Assembly: GCA_001557505.1 (NCBI GenBank)
Contig: LSAX01000002.1
Location: 186,001-250,000, forward strand
Source of the DNA: Reticulascus tulasneorum
Taxonomy: Eukaryota > Ascomycota > Sordariomycetes > Glomerellales > Reticulascaceae
Length of the DNA stretch: 64,000 bases
Direction: 5' to 3'
The notes beneath the pieces are model-generated. The model made no database searches. It was not told the origin of the DNA and worked only from the letters and a program-made list of their open reading frames with translations. The position numbers and the translations under genes are program-made. This document shows positions 11,217-22,884 of the stretch, one piece after another. Position 1 is the first letter of the stretch, and every line of letters begins with the position of its first letter.

Positions 11217-11529
11217 AAGACTGGCTCCGGTATAAGGTTTGTTGATACCAGAAAGTTCGCGGAGAGGAACGGCAGCCAACCTACGTTGCTGCCTTGAATA
11301 CAGCACCGCGCGTGCCAGCCAAGGTCTTGAATACGCAGATAAAGTGAAGATGATCAGTACAGACTAATCAACGATTAAGCAATATATACACAGAATGAAG
11401 AGCCTGCGCGCAATCCGCCGGGCCAAGGGTCGTTTTTGTTTTCATACACGTGCCAGTCCGTATCCACTCCGTGATCATCTGAAGCCTTAGCAGTGCACGC
11501 AGCCACAGTCTCATGAAGCTCCTTTCTGT

Positions 11530-14500
11530 TCATAGGTTTGTGGCCATAGGAATTATAGGAGGGTCGTTGGGATCCACTGTCGGAGTGGGTGGCGGGGGTT
11601 CGTTTCCAGTTGGAGGAGGCAGAACTGTAATCTGCGGTAGCTCCATGACCTCCCAGTTGTCGGACGCCTCGGGATTTCCAAATGGGTAAAGAACTGCAAT
11701 GCGCCATCTATGTTTGTCAGTCCTGGTGACAACAACCCGGCCTAAATCTAGAGACTCACGTGTATTTGCCGGGGGCGATTTGAGTCCCGTTCGCAAGCTT
11801 TCCAAACCACATATAGAAGTGCAGCATCTGCCGGTTGAGATGATCCATGGGGAACGGGATCACATCGTTAACGTCGTCCGTTTCCGGGTTGAAACCGTAT
11901 TGCCCGGCTGAGTATCGGTAGGATGTGGCAGAGCCAACGTAGCCATTCTGGCCAACCACGGGCGGGTAGCTCCACTTTCGCTCTGGCCAATTGGCTTCGT
12001 AGATCTGGTAAGGCTGACTTAGTAGGGAGAGTATGGGAGCGGTCTTGACAGTACTTACATCCCACCGGACTTGGCTAGAGGCGTAAATCAAAGCAAATTG
12101 CAAGATGGGGAAATCTTGTGGCGTCGAGGTGTTCTTAATCCGGGTGTCGAAGTTGTAGCTTGGAAATTGTCAGCACTGCTTGAGGGTGCGATCTTGACGC
12201 ATCTGATACTGACTATGGCTTCTCGTATGGCTGTTTCAGCGTCCCGTCCTGAATAATAGGCCACCCGATTGCTGTCCAGTAGAGGTTGCTTTTCCTTAAT
12301 TCTTTCTTTAGGTCGGCCACGATTCCGTAGTACGGAACGGATACTTGTTCCCCGTTGCTTCCATGAATCAGAACTTTGCCGCTGACAACGGGAATGTCCG
12401 CAGACTTCCTGTCCGCCGGCAGAGTTGGATTCTTGAAGATGAATCTGTAGCAAGACATGTTAGCCCACCTGTTGATGATGTGGTGAAACTGACAATTGCC
12501 TACTCAGCTTTGCGAGTTTGCCCTGGCTTCACTTTAAATGTCCCTGCTGGAAACCTGACCTCTGGCTTGAGCTTATAGGTAACAATTCCTCCGATACTGT
12601 TCACCTCGGGCGCCCAGCCCTTACCTACGTCGGTCTCCATGGCGTCATATCCTCCGGCGTCCTGGACGCTGAATGTGTACGTCACCTCCTTGTCTCCGGT
12701 GTTGGTGATGTCGACGCTCTGGTACCTAGAGAAGTGAAGCGTATCGTTGAGAGAAAACTTTGTAAAGGACAGCTGGGTAGTGTAGTTGAGAACTTTGACA
12801 GCGTCAATCAGTCCGTTGCCGATCTGACTTGGAGACGCCAGGTATTTCCCACCGTCATTCTTTCCAGGCCAGGGCAGCGCAGCACCGCTGGCCATGATGC
12901 GGGCATGTAGCATCTTTGCGAAGCCGTTACCGTGGACAGCGCGCCCGCCATGTAACCCAATGTAGAGCGCTGCAACACCAGCAACGTAGGGGGTCGCCAT
13001 TGATGTACCGCTCAAGGTCGCATAGCTGTTTGGAGGGTAGGTGCTGGTGATGGCAGCACCAGGCGCCGCAATGTCCGGCTTGAGAGTCAAGTCCCACAGA
13101 CCGCCCCACGAAGTGAAGAAGCTGGGAATTGCACCACCGTTATACGGCATGCTGACATATCCGTCGATTTCTGAGAAGTCCAAAGTAACGCTTCCGCCAT
13201 CGGCGATTGTGTCGACGATTGCGACCCCGGAATATGATGGGATAATACCGAGGAAAGCGTCCGTTGGCGACCACGGGTCCAGGTACTCAACAGCCTCGTT
13301 GTGGTAGAACACGATAGCCTTGGGGTTGAAGGGCAAGATATTGGCTACTTGATCATAGTCCCAGCAAAGTTCCGAAATTCGCACGAGTACGATAACCTCG
13401 GAGAGATCCGGAGTGTCTTCGGGCAAAGGAGAGCACGCATCATCCACCACGGAGGTGTTGAGTGACAATGGATGGACTGGAATACCCTTGAACGTGTTGG
13501 GAATCAGATACGAGCCTGGTCGGTATGCAATTGTGGTGGTGTCCACCTCCCCGTTGAGGGTGGAAGTCGCAACGATCGGGATGGCGATCAAGGTTGACGG
13601 GTCGACGGACGCGACAGCAAGGACATTTGCTCCGGATGCACCGCTGCTTCCGCGGAACGGCCCATCTTCACCGGAATTTCCGGCAGCGATTGTGACCACG
13701 ATACCTTCATCCACGAGTCGAGAGGCAACAAGGGCCCAAGGACCATCTGCGTAGTTGCTGACTTCGCCGACGCTGCAAGTAATGATGTCTGCCTGTTCAC
13801 ATCACACGATCGTCAGCATGGTGGAGCCATCTTGTAGAGAGTTCGGAGCCAACTTACACCGTCTGCATAAGCCATCAGGAATGCCTCGATCAAGGTGTCA
13901 TCGTCGGTATAATCCTACATGAGTATCACGGCTCAGCATGGAACACTTAGGGAAACGGAGCGCTGGATCCTACTGACATAGTATCCAAAGACTTTATACG
14001 CCAAGATGGTTGCTTCTGGGGCAACTCCCACAAACCTGCGTGTCATAGTTTAGTTCCCAACCTTCGAACGAGCGTTATGGGCTATGATAGGAAACAGGGG
14101 AGGGGGATGTCTCATGCTCACCAGTCATTTTTGCCTGCCACGATTCCAGCCACATGAGTTCCATGCCCCAGGTAGTCCATGGGGTCCTGATCTGGAAGTT
14201 TCTCGGCTTCGGGCCATTCTATATGGCAGATATTGGTCAGCCATTTCCGCTCATCGTGCGCCACGGGGCACTTTACCGGTATCGCCAATAAAGTCATAGC
14301 CACCTGCTACCTTGAAGCCAGGGCCGTAGCCTCCGCCGAGCTGTCATGCTCATGTTAGCTTAATGGCCAACACCAAATTCCGAGCTTGAGAGAGCATACC
14401 GCCGGATGACTCCACTCAATGCCAGTATCGACAATGGCCACTTTGACGCCTTTGCCATAGATGCCAGAGGCGTGGAGCTTGTCTACACCGGTCATGCCAT

Positions 14501-14935
14501 GGACAGAGTAGTTGGCAGCATCGGCTCCATCACCGAAAGCTTGCACGTCAACGGAAGGCATGAGCTTTATCATCTTAGATCTCCATGCCGAGGAAACCGA
14601 TGGGGTTCCTTGAAGTACGTCAGGGCTTTGGCCAGCTGCCTCAACCGAAACGCCGGAAAAGACGGCGGAATTGAACTGCTTCAAGACCTTTACCCCTTGC
14701 ATCGAACGAACTTCCTCGACCGCATCTTCATAGTTGACGCCCTTCGAAGGTTAGCAAGGTCCTCTCCAGCGAGTCTCTATTTGTCACGGACCTCTGCAAA
14801 CTCCAGAACGAATTTGTTTGTCTCTGGCAGTTCAGATGCTGGAGCTGGAACGTCGCGACGGGCAGAATCAGGCCCATACCTGGCCAGGCCACCGCCGGCC
14901 AAGGATATGGTGAGCAAAGCCGAAAGGAGATGCAT
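11530..14935 (-). CDS. Subtilisin-family serine protease (S8), secreted, with PA insert and Fn3-like C-terminal domain
   Basis: Secreted endopeptidase of 934 residues encoded by 11 exons: 14935-14792, 14741-14400, 14340-14277, 14218-14122, 14035-13978, 13914-13858, 13792-12504, 12444-12214, 12158-12059, 12004-11760 and 11707-11530. The frame is consistent through all ten introns. A signal peptide (MHLLSALLTISLAGGGLA) precedes a propeptide with an inhibitor-I9-like segment (KFVLEFAE, then GVKVLKQFNSAVFSG). The catalytic triad is visible: Asp in VAIVDTGIEWSHPA (about 153), His in GHGTHVAG (about 202) and Ser in LSGTSMATP (about 518), with oxyanion Asn in AAGNSG. A protease-associated insert separates the last two, and a beta-rich Fn3/DUF1034-like domain follows. 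The last 60 residues are proline-rich. The first intron ends in AAG. The layout resembles the minor extracellular protease (Vpr) group. Confidence 0.92.
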
Positions 14936-16416
14936 ATTTGCAGATTCGCTGCCAATAAAAGAGGTCTGTAATGAACCGGGTGTGAGCTGCTACCGTTGCA
15001 ATAACCCGATGGGCCGCAGCCTTCTTATATCGCGTGCTAGCGATCGATCATTTTTCTGCTGTCGAGCTATGAGCCGTTCATAATGGCCAGCCCTGAAGAA
15101 TTACCGGGATTTCACAAGTCCCTTGCGTTCAATTTGGATCGCCAGCTTCCCAAAGGGCGTTGGGACACACCGGGCTCATGCAAGAGATTGTACAGGCGAG
15201 GTAGGTGGGTAGAATCCGGTAAGGATATCCATGGAACCCATTGCGTCGCGAGCATGCTAGTCCCGTCGCGCGTATATGATCTGTAGTATATGAGAGTACG
15301 CCATCGTCCCATCCGTTTGGGGCAGCTGCGTCGAATGTTCTGTCAAGAAGTTCCTCAAACTAGTCTCACTGGGCGACCGCTACCTAGTCTCAATGGGTCG
15401 GCCAGTGGTCTGGTTCCATGTCCTTCCCTAGTTGAACATGGACACGCTGCTAGCTCAGTACATCCACCAAGAGAGCGAGTCATATGCTGCAAGTTGCAAA
15501 GAAGTCTGCAGGCCTAGTCCAGGATCCAGAGGCCCTGCCAAATACCATTACGAAATTGGATGGACGGCGAAGTCTGCGGATCGCCATCGGTAGGAGACAA
15601 ATCCAAGAAGCTTTGCCAGATGAAAGCAAAGAACGGTTTCAGGGACTGGTAATCTCAGCCCTGGTATGTTGATGTGATCCTGGTCAATAGCATGAGTCCC
15701 ATAACATCGAAGAGCTGGAGAGCTGGCTGACAGCTCTTGGTACCATCACCGGCAGGCACTCCGCTACCAAAAGTTCTGTCAGCCACCAATCTTGAATACC
15801 TAATCAATCGCGGGCTAACCGCAACAGTTCCAGTTCCATGTTCGTTGCCGGCGCTTTGAGACAAAATCTATTATGGTCGCTCTCGACCCCGACTTGCATC
15901 TTGGCGATTGACCGCATCGCTGGCCCCTGTCATTTCTTATCTCCCCCACAACTCTAATAATGATACATATGTACTTCGAGAGGGGCTCTGAAAGTCTGGA
16001 TATGTCTAACGCCCAATGCGGGGATGACGCCACGCACTAATTGGTTCCATCATCCGATGCCCAGCACAGGTAATCTGAATGGAGAGGCCCAGATGCTGTT
16101 CTCACAACGGTTGCCGTCCGGGTTTTGTGTCAGCAATTTTGGGAGCTCTTGGCGGCAGCAGACAGCCAAATCAGTACCCCGGCAGCCCACCCCACATTCC
16201 TGCAGGATCAGGCTCTCGGAGGATTGTATACCTGGATCGTGTTATCTCGCTACGTGAGTTAGCATCATCTCTATATTTAGCCCAGCGACTTGGGTCCATA
16301 CCCATCTTGAAAGGGCCTGTCGCAGTCTTTACTACGTAGTGCATCCTTCTGCGAATTCGCTGCTTCGGACAATTCGGTCCCGGGGGACGTACAAACCTCG
16401 CTTGCCGCTTGTGGTC
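14936..16416. other. Gene-free stretch with no assignable coding signal
   Basis: About 1.5 kb between the subtilase start and the 3' end of the proline-rich protein gene. Several short frames exist on both strands but none has a domain, signal peptide or consistent splicing pattern. It probably contains the subtilase promoter. Confidence 0.45.
15024..15029 (-). promoter_or_regulatory. TATA-like element of the subtilase gene
   Basis: TATAAG on the minus strand, about 90 bp upstream of the subtilase ATG at 14935. The position fits a fungal core promoter. Confidence 0.35.
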
Positions 16417-17662
16417 TTAGAAGCCACATAGAGCAAGCACAATAGCGGGTATCGAGGCAAGAAGAATTTGAGGAAGGCAGGGACTGGAGAGTCCTCTTCC
16501 ACTCGAGACTCGAGTAGCTTGTTGGAGCGTCATTTCGTTTCCAAATCCGACTGCCTTGAGACACGTTAGGTGAGTCTCCGCCGGTCGGCTAGCTCCCGCA
16601 AGAAACATGGTAAGAATTAAAGTCGAGGCGAAGGAACTCCTCCAGACGGAGCCGATATCCAATTCGCCCTTGCTGGGTTAGCGCGCTCTGTGCAAAGAAA
16701 GAGATTATGTGGGAACGCACAGATGTCTCGACAGATGCCACGGACCAAAGACTGTTCGATTTCGGCATCGTCGGCCAGCAACCTGATGAGGCATTATCCT
16801 GCGATGTGATCGGGCGTAGAGCGCCAAGTTCTTTTGCGAATCAGCAACCGGCCAGCAGCCCCATGTGCAAATACCTACCGGATACGCTCAAATTGCTCCA
16901 GCCTGATAATCCCGCAGAAAAGGAAGAACACGACGGGTCGACTGAGCCGGTAAACGCTTCTTGTAGCATGGTACAAGAGTCCTTCTCTGACAGGCCGGCA
17001 TAATTCTGACGACTGGCCCGATCCACCAGTGCCTGGACGCATAATGGGGATAGGGCGGCGTTGCAATCTCCCTGGACTTCGGCGAGGGAGGTAGAAGAAT
17101 CGTCATAGTTGACTGCCGTTGTTAGATCGGGGAAAAGAAGAACGCAGCCCTCGACTCCGTCCAGAGTGGTCGACTGCGGCGTTCCAAGGTAGAAATTCCT
17201 CTGATATGTCGCATTCCTGTCGTTCTCCACCACGGCTGAGACACCCTCTGTCCATGCCAAGCCGGCCAGTTGAGCAGACACGTTCGGGACCGGCGTAAAC
17301 CCGATCACGGATAGGTTCCGATCCAAAACTGTGCATGTCGAGGGGAGTCGAAGATCGGCTGCCCCCAGGATGACTGGTGGCTTACTCAACTCGCAGTCTT
17401 GACCGATGCGTATCGGGCATGGGGTCGCCGTCCCAGCGGCTGGCTCGGAGACTGAGGGAGATGGAGAGCCTCCGGGGCTAGCAGTCTCGGGTCCACCAAG
17501 TTCGGGAATCTCTGGAACCTCGGGCGAGTCGGTGGGCTTAGAGCCTGGCGACTCATCTGGTGCGTCCGGTCGTCCTGGCGTCGGAGGATCTGGAGTAACA
17601 GGGTCGTCTGGAGTAAAAGGATCTGGCTCGTCCGGACGAGGTCGAAATCGGAATCCAGCCAT
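16417..17662 (-). CDS. Proline-rich surface-type protein with hydrophobic GPI-like C-terminus, function unknown
   Basis: Three exons, 17662-16879, 16830-16721 and 16668-16417, give 381 residues with phases matching at both introns (48 and 52 nt). The first 70 residues are proline/aspartate-rich (RPRPDEPDPFTPDDPV). A cysteine-bearing region follows, with CPIRIGQDC, ADLRLPSTCTVL and a LYLGTPQSTTLD-like segment. Exon 2 adds SGCWPTMPKSNSL and exon 3 THLTCLKAVG. The end is a small-residue stretch, a serine/glycine segment and a purely hydrophobic tail (PQILLASIPAIVLALCGF), as in GPI-anchor signals. I recall this Cys/PKS/LTCLK pattern from uncharacterised fungal cell-surface proteins, but cannot name a family. 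Oddly, no signal peptide is seen at the N-terminus, so an upstream exon may be missing; a possible acceptor lies just before the ATG. Function unknown. Confidence 0.66.
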
Positions 17663-19217
17663 GATCGCTGAGATTAATCAATTCGTAGAAGCGAAGCAAT
17701 GAACGGGTTTGCGCCTGGCGGCCATAATGAGGTGGTTATAAACTCAGAACTCGACTCCCGTAAATCGAACCGGGCAAAAGGCTCTCCACGTTGGTATGGC
17801 TGATTTAAAGAGGCATGCAAGGGGACCAGCTTGTCAGATCCTTCCGGTTTGATGGTGGCACAGCCATCAATGCAGCTGTCAATTGGCCGACTGCTGGCTC
17901 GTTGGTTCGGCAGCCCAGGGGCTGAAACCCGATCCGCAACAATCTGCCCTGGACTAGCCGCTCAACCTGGGAGAAGGGAAATACGGGCAGACAGATGGAC
18001 ACAAACAAAAACATTGGGCTGCCCGCGGGCAGGCTGTCAAGTTTCTGGTCGTGGTGATTCCGAGCCCGTGGCTGGGCGGTCGATAGCGATCGACGAGGTT
18101 GTTCACGCCATCTACAGGAATTGTGATTTTTGAGGCTCGGTTACATCTGCGGTAGATCCATCACGGAACATAATAAGACTGGTCTTAGCAGGACGTCGTA
18201 GGTCATTTTTAGACAATCGTATAGTTCTGGCAGATCGAGGCCATGGATTCTCCATCTTTGATTCTCTATCGGACGGAATCAACGCTCCCATTTGTCGCTG
18301 GCATAGGAAATGACAGATTTGCGACGCTCTAATACCTGTTTGTTCCCCATGGCGACTGGGATGGTAAAACGAGCGATTGGGGCCTGTCTGGAATCCGGGT
18401 CCCAACCCCCAACGGGTATACGAATTGCCTATTCGGATTTAAATCGCCAGGTTCGCCAATGGGCATACGGAGTTTGACTATTTACCCACCGTATTACTCC
18501 TTGAGCCCAGAACACATTTGAAAGTTCATGTTGCCGTTTTCTTATGATCCCATGAGTTACTGCAAACTGGCTTAGAACATCGATTTTGATGTTATTGAAG
18601 AGGCGGCCCGGCCCGTTGCGCTAGTTCAGTTACCATCTCAAGCCGTCTTGCGCAACGTCCCATGCGTGCGACGCTAGCACTCGTATTGAACGCCACCAGA
18701 CAGACTGTTATTGGTAGGAGTTCTAAATACGAGTGGTGTGTTAGTGCAAGATGGGCTAAGCGGCTGGCCAGGATCGGATATCAAATCTACCCCATAACTC
18801 AGGATAGTCAGGTGATAGCACACGGTCATCATTGGGACGTTATCCCTCGTCTACTATTTTCGTCATCCGCACAATGAGTAGCACAATGAGTAGCACAATG
18901 AGTACATAATCACGAGTCTACTGACTCACAACAATCGCTACCCCAACAACGACATCACTCGAAGACTCCAATCCCCGCCCGCGGGCAGAGAATGTTCGGC
19001 CGCAACTCTTTGCCGTCGAGGATTTTCGTGATAATGGCATTTGTGGATAGGGTAAGCTGACTGTAACACACACCTGCCACCGGAACATCGGCATCCAGCC
19101 CAATATTAAACTCTGCAGAATCCCGTTCCTATCTCAACCTCATGATGTAAGAATACTTTGATGGGCAAACCGTAGGAATGCACCTGGTCTTCTTACCTCT
19201 CGTTCCAAACTGCCGAG
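17663..19217. other. Divergent intergenic region
   Basis: About 1.55 kb between the start of the proline-rich protein gene (minus) and the aspartic protease (plus). It would contain both promoters. No gene is recognised; it holds a 12-nt tandem repeat at 18869-18904. Confidence 0.5.
18869..18904. repeat. Three tandem copies of a 12-nt unit
   Basis: The unit GCACAATGAGTA occurs three times without interruption, about 310 bp upstream of the aspartic protease start. It is perfect and short; it could be a minisatellite or a repeated binding site. Confidence 0.85.
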
Positions 19218-20639
19218 ATGCCTCGCATAACCTTTCCGCAATTGGCTGATCTATCGTTGGCTGCTCTGGTTGCGATCTCGCAGCTCTCTGCATCAGTGCT
19301 GGCGTTTCAACACCCTTTAGTGGGGGTTGCAAGCATCGATCCCAAGCCTCCTAGTTTGGACCTCATTTGGTACCCTATCGATTCTGTCAATGGCGCATAT
19401 TTCGTAGACATCGAGGTTGGAACCCCGCCCCAGATGATGCGTCTACTATACGATACCGGCTCCTCGGATATCTTGTTGCATTCTACTGCAGACGAGGAGT
19501 ATCGCCATCGGTGCGCCGAAGAAGGCCCCAAGGATCTGTGCTTTGCAGAATGTGCGTTGCTCACAGGATCTGGGAACTGACTAGTGACGACATCGCTGAC
19601 GGCTCCAGATAATAATGCAACCTCTACAACGTATCGAGAGATCGCCCCAGAAGCTTATAGCTTCGACTTCCTGGACATGGTTTGCTATGGGTCTTATATC
19701 ACCGACACCCTTACCATCGCAGGGAGCGCAGTCATCCAAAGCCAAGCCATGGGGAGTGTCTGGTACGGCCAAGTGTTTGTGGGACTTTTCGGCACTGCAT
19801 TTCGAGCTCTTGAAATGGGCATATCCCTCGGCACTTTCCCAGAGTATGCCACGTGGTTGGAGCGATTGATGTCCAACCGCGTCATCGACAGCGCAACACA
19901 GAGCATATGGCTGGACCCGAGCCTTGGGCATCTGAACGGGCCGGACTCTTTCCCCAACGGCAGCGTAACCTTCGGGGCTCTAGACCGGAGCCTCTTCGAT
20001 GGCGAACTGATCAGGGTGCCAGTGGTCAATGCGCTCAACACAAGCGTTGCTGACGTGCCCTTCAACTGGAATGTCGCTCTCTCCGGCGTGGCAAAACAAG
20101 AAAACTTGAAGCAGAACTTCGTCGACCAGCGAGATGGAATTTCGTGCGTTTTGGATACCGGTACTGGATTCTTCGCCTTGCCTAATGCTACATTTCTCAA
20201 TCTCCTCTCTTCGTTCCCAGACGCGATTCGCAACACGTCGCTCGCTTTCCCCATCTACCATGTCCCATGCAGTGAAAGATCAAATCCATTGAACTCGCTG
20301 ACATTTTCATTCATCGATCCACGAGACGACAGCGTCAGTGCGACCATAACAGTTCCCCCAGAGCAGGTTGTCTGGCCATCTCATAATGTGGCTCCAGGAG
20401 GCGATCCAACTACATGTGCGCTTGCAGCATTCAGCTGGGAAGAGTATTTCGGTGACTCGGGGCTCGGTGGCAGGTATTGCTGCGTGTTAGGCGTCAATGT
20501 GCTGAAGAATGCCTACTTGGTTTTGGATAATGGAAACCGGGAAGCCGGAATCGCAAAGGCAAAGCCGAAGACCGAGGATTGGGAAGCGGACATTGCGAAG
20601 ATCCCGCAAGCTGGAGTAAAAGCTGTAGACTTCTGGTAA
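19218..20639 (+). CDS. Secreted aspartic protease (family A1)
   Basis: Pepsin-like endopeptidase of 454 residues. Exons 19218..19551 and 19609..20639 flank a 57-nt intron; splicing restores a CFAEYNNATSTTYREI segment, typical of the flap side of the fold. The N-terminal 30 residues form a signal peptide (LSLAALVAISQLSASVLA core). The two catalytic aspartates are in YDTGSSD (Asp79) and CVLDTGTGF (about Asp294), and VDIEVGTPPQ precedes the first. Near the C-terminus, LGVNVLKNAYLVLDN matches the usual ILG...YVVFD block. No GPI tail follows, so the enzyme is probably released. Several NXS/T sites are present. It is divergent from the proline-rich surface-protein gene and converges with the MFS transporter with 78 bp between stops. 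Family assignment is firm; specificity is unknown. Confidence 0.92.
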
Positions 20640-20717
20640 GGACCCCTGTTCGATGTTGGGAGTTCGCCGCCCAAGTTCAGTAGTGGTGGGAACTGCCTAC
20701 AGCCACCTGCGTCAGGA

Positions 20718-22884
20718 TCAAAAACTTTTCGCGTCTTTTGCTGTTTTTAGTCTCCGCTCCCAAAGAAGCGACACAGACAGCAAGGCCGCGACACAAAAAT
20801 ATAGCATAATTCGTTGTTGTGCATTATAAGCATCATTGAAAGCCGATCGGACACTCTGCCTTGTAGATTCGGGAAAAGTTTCAATAAACTGGACAGAGTT
20901 GGAGATGGACCGAATTTCGGATGGAGTTAGATATTCGGGCAGGCTAGCCAAGAGGTGGTTATCAAGGACGGTGGCACTGCTATGCATCAGTAGTGCTCAT
21001 GCCATGTAGCTCGCATATCAACTTGCCCAATAGCTAGACCAATGGTACCTGCAAGCGTCCGAACCTGAGTAACTGCTCCAACTGTCACGGCTAAGGCGTC
21101 ACGTTAGAGACCATGCACGACACCGGAGATATACGGGACGCACCCAAGTCGGTTCGGTCGACAACGATCGGAACATATAACAGGATAGTGACTAGGGTCA
21201 TTCCAAAGCCAAACCCCATAATCGCTTCATAGCCGAGCATGTGTGCGGTGTGGTGGGGAGAAACAGAACTGGCAAGCCCAACGCCAAGCACCTGCATTGA
21301 AACTCCAAACAACATAAGATAAAAGGGCGGGACGTTAAACTTGCCGGCAAGGTGCCCTGCGATAACGATTGCGGCAGGAGAGCTAAGAAGCATAGCCAGC
21401 ATATGGATTCCAGCATCGAATGAGCTTTGCCCACCGACGACCTGAAACCTCTGGGGAAGGTTAATCAAGGTTGCCGTAAACGGGGGTCCAGTAAAGAAGC
21501 CTATCCTGCTAGCTGTTAGCGCGAAAATGTTATGATGTGCCCATTCGAGGGCTGTAGCAGGTACCGAGACATCGGGGCACTGTATAAACCTACAAGATCA
21601 AGCCAACGAAAGCACGCTGCTTCATGAGCCGAAGCGGGAAAACTGGTTCTTGCGTGAAACCTGGCTGGCCAACCACATGTTCGCACGCGATGAAGACAAG
21701 GAACAAAAAACCACCGATGGCCAGGGAGGCGACGACAGCAGGACTGCGCCACGGGTACTTCGAACCCGCTTCTTCAAAGCCGAAAACAATAAGAATGGAC
21801 GATGCGAGCAGGAGAGCGGCGCCGACGAGGTCCAAACGGCCGAAGGCGGTCTTCGTCAGCTTTTGGCGCATTGATGGCTGCGCTGGGTCGTGTTGGTTGG
21901 GGAAGTTGGCTGGCAATAGAAAAGCAATTATAGTAGTCGCAACAACTCCAGCGGGAGCACTGGCACTCGCCGTTAGTGCTTGGATATCGGTCTCTGGGCA
22001 GGGGAATAGCATACTTCAGCAAGAAGACCCATCTCCAGCTCGATTGCTCGCTGATAACACCGCCCAGGATTGGTCCCAGGACAGAGCTTAGAACAAGAAC
22101 AAGAGAGACGGCCGTGACAAAATTCCCCCATTTCTCAACAGGAACCAATTCAGGATTGATCACATTCACCAGCGCGTATATTCCTGAAGCCCCGACGCCT
22201 TGAAAAGCCCGGAAGATGATGCTGAGGAGTGAGTCAGCCAGGCCGAACGGCATCCCCGGGATAGTACTTACAGCTGGAGTATGGAGGAGACAGAGCCGCA
22301 AACGATTGAGAATACGGTGAAGATTGCCAGGGCCAGGAGAATCATGAACTTTCTCCCCAATATGTCACTAAACTTGGCAAATATGACGAGGAATCCTAGA
22401 CACGTGTCAGTGCTCTCCTCTTGCCAATGGGAGGTGACGCCGCCTTTACCGGTGTATGTGAGAAAATAGGCGGTGACAACCCAATCTCGTTGTTCAAAGG
22501 CATGCAGCTCATTCGTGATCGATACCAGCGAAGTACTGACGATGGTGGTCTCGAGGGCCGAGAGAAAAAGAGAAAGACAAAGCCTGCACGGGCAACGTCA
22601 GCACACTCAGCAGGAACAGGAGACACGATGTCGGCGCCATGTTCCTACCCAAACGTCAAGACATAGAGCTTCCAGCCGGTAATATACACTCTTGCCACGC
22701 CCTGGACTGTGTCTGCGGCCGAAGTTTGCCCTGCATCCTCAATCTGCAGGTCCTCCTGTGGGCGTGATGAGTGCTGGACAGGAGCTACGACATCACGCTC
22801 GACACCCCCTTTGTCTCTGCTAGAGGCATGCGGCAGAGGGCCACCACCACCACTGGCTATGGCCAATTTAGAAGTCTCTGACAT
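20718..22884 (-). CDS. MFS drug/toxin exporter (DHA2-like, 14 TM type)
   Basis: Plasma-membrane proton antiporter of 584 residues. Eight exons: 22884-22649, 22583-22450, 22395-22272, 22221-22015, 21959-21594, 21505-21144, 21090-21027 and 20979-20718; all phases agree. The ATG at 22884 is the first in frame. A hydrophilic N-terminus of about 70 residues leads into TM1 (LYVLTFG then LCLSLFLSALETTIVSTSL). The loop 2-3 signature is seen as DILGRKF; motif C-like VLGPILGGV and RAFQGVGASGIYALV follow. A long amphipathic middle loop (PAQPSMRQKLTKTAFGRLDL) precedes the second half, as in fungal 14-TM exporters. The last intron has a GC donor instead of GT. Relatives export drugs, mycotoxins or siderophores. 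The gene lies near proteases rather than a biosynthetic core gene, so the substrate is unknown. Confidence 0.9.
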
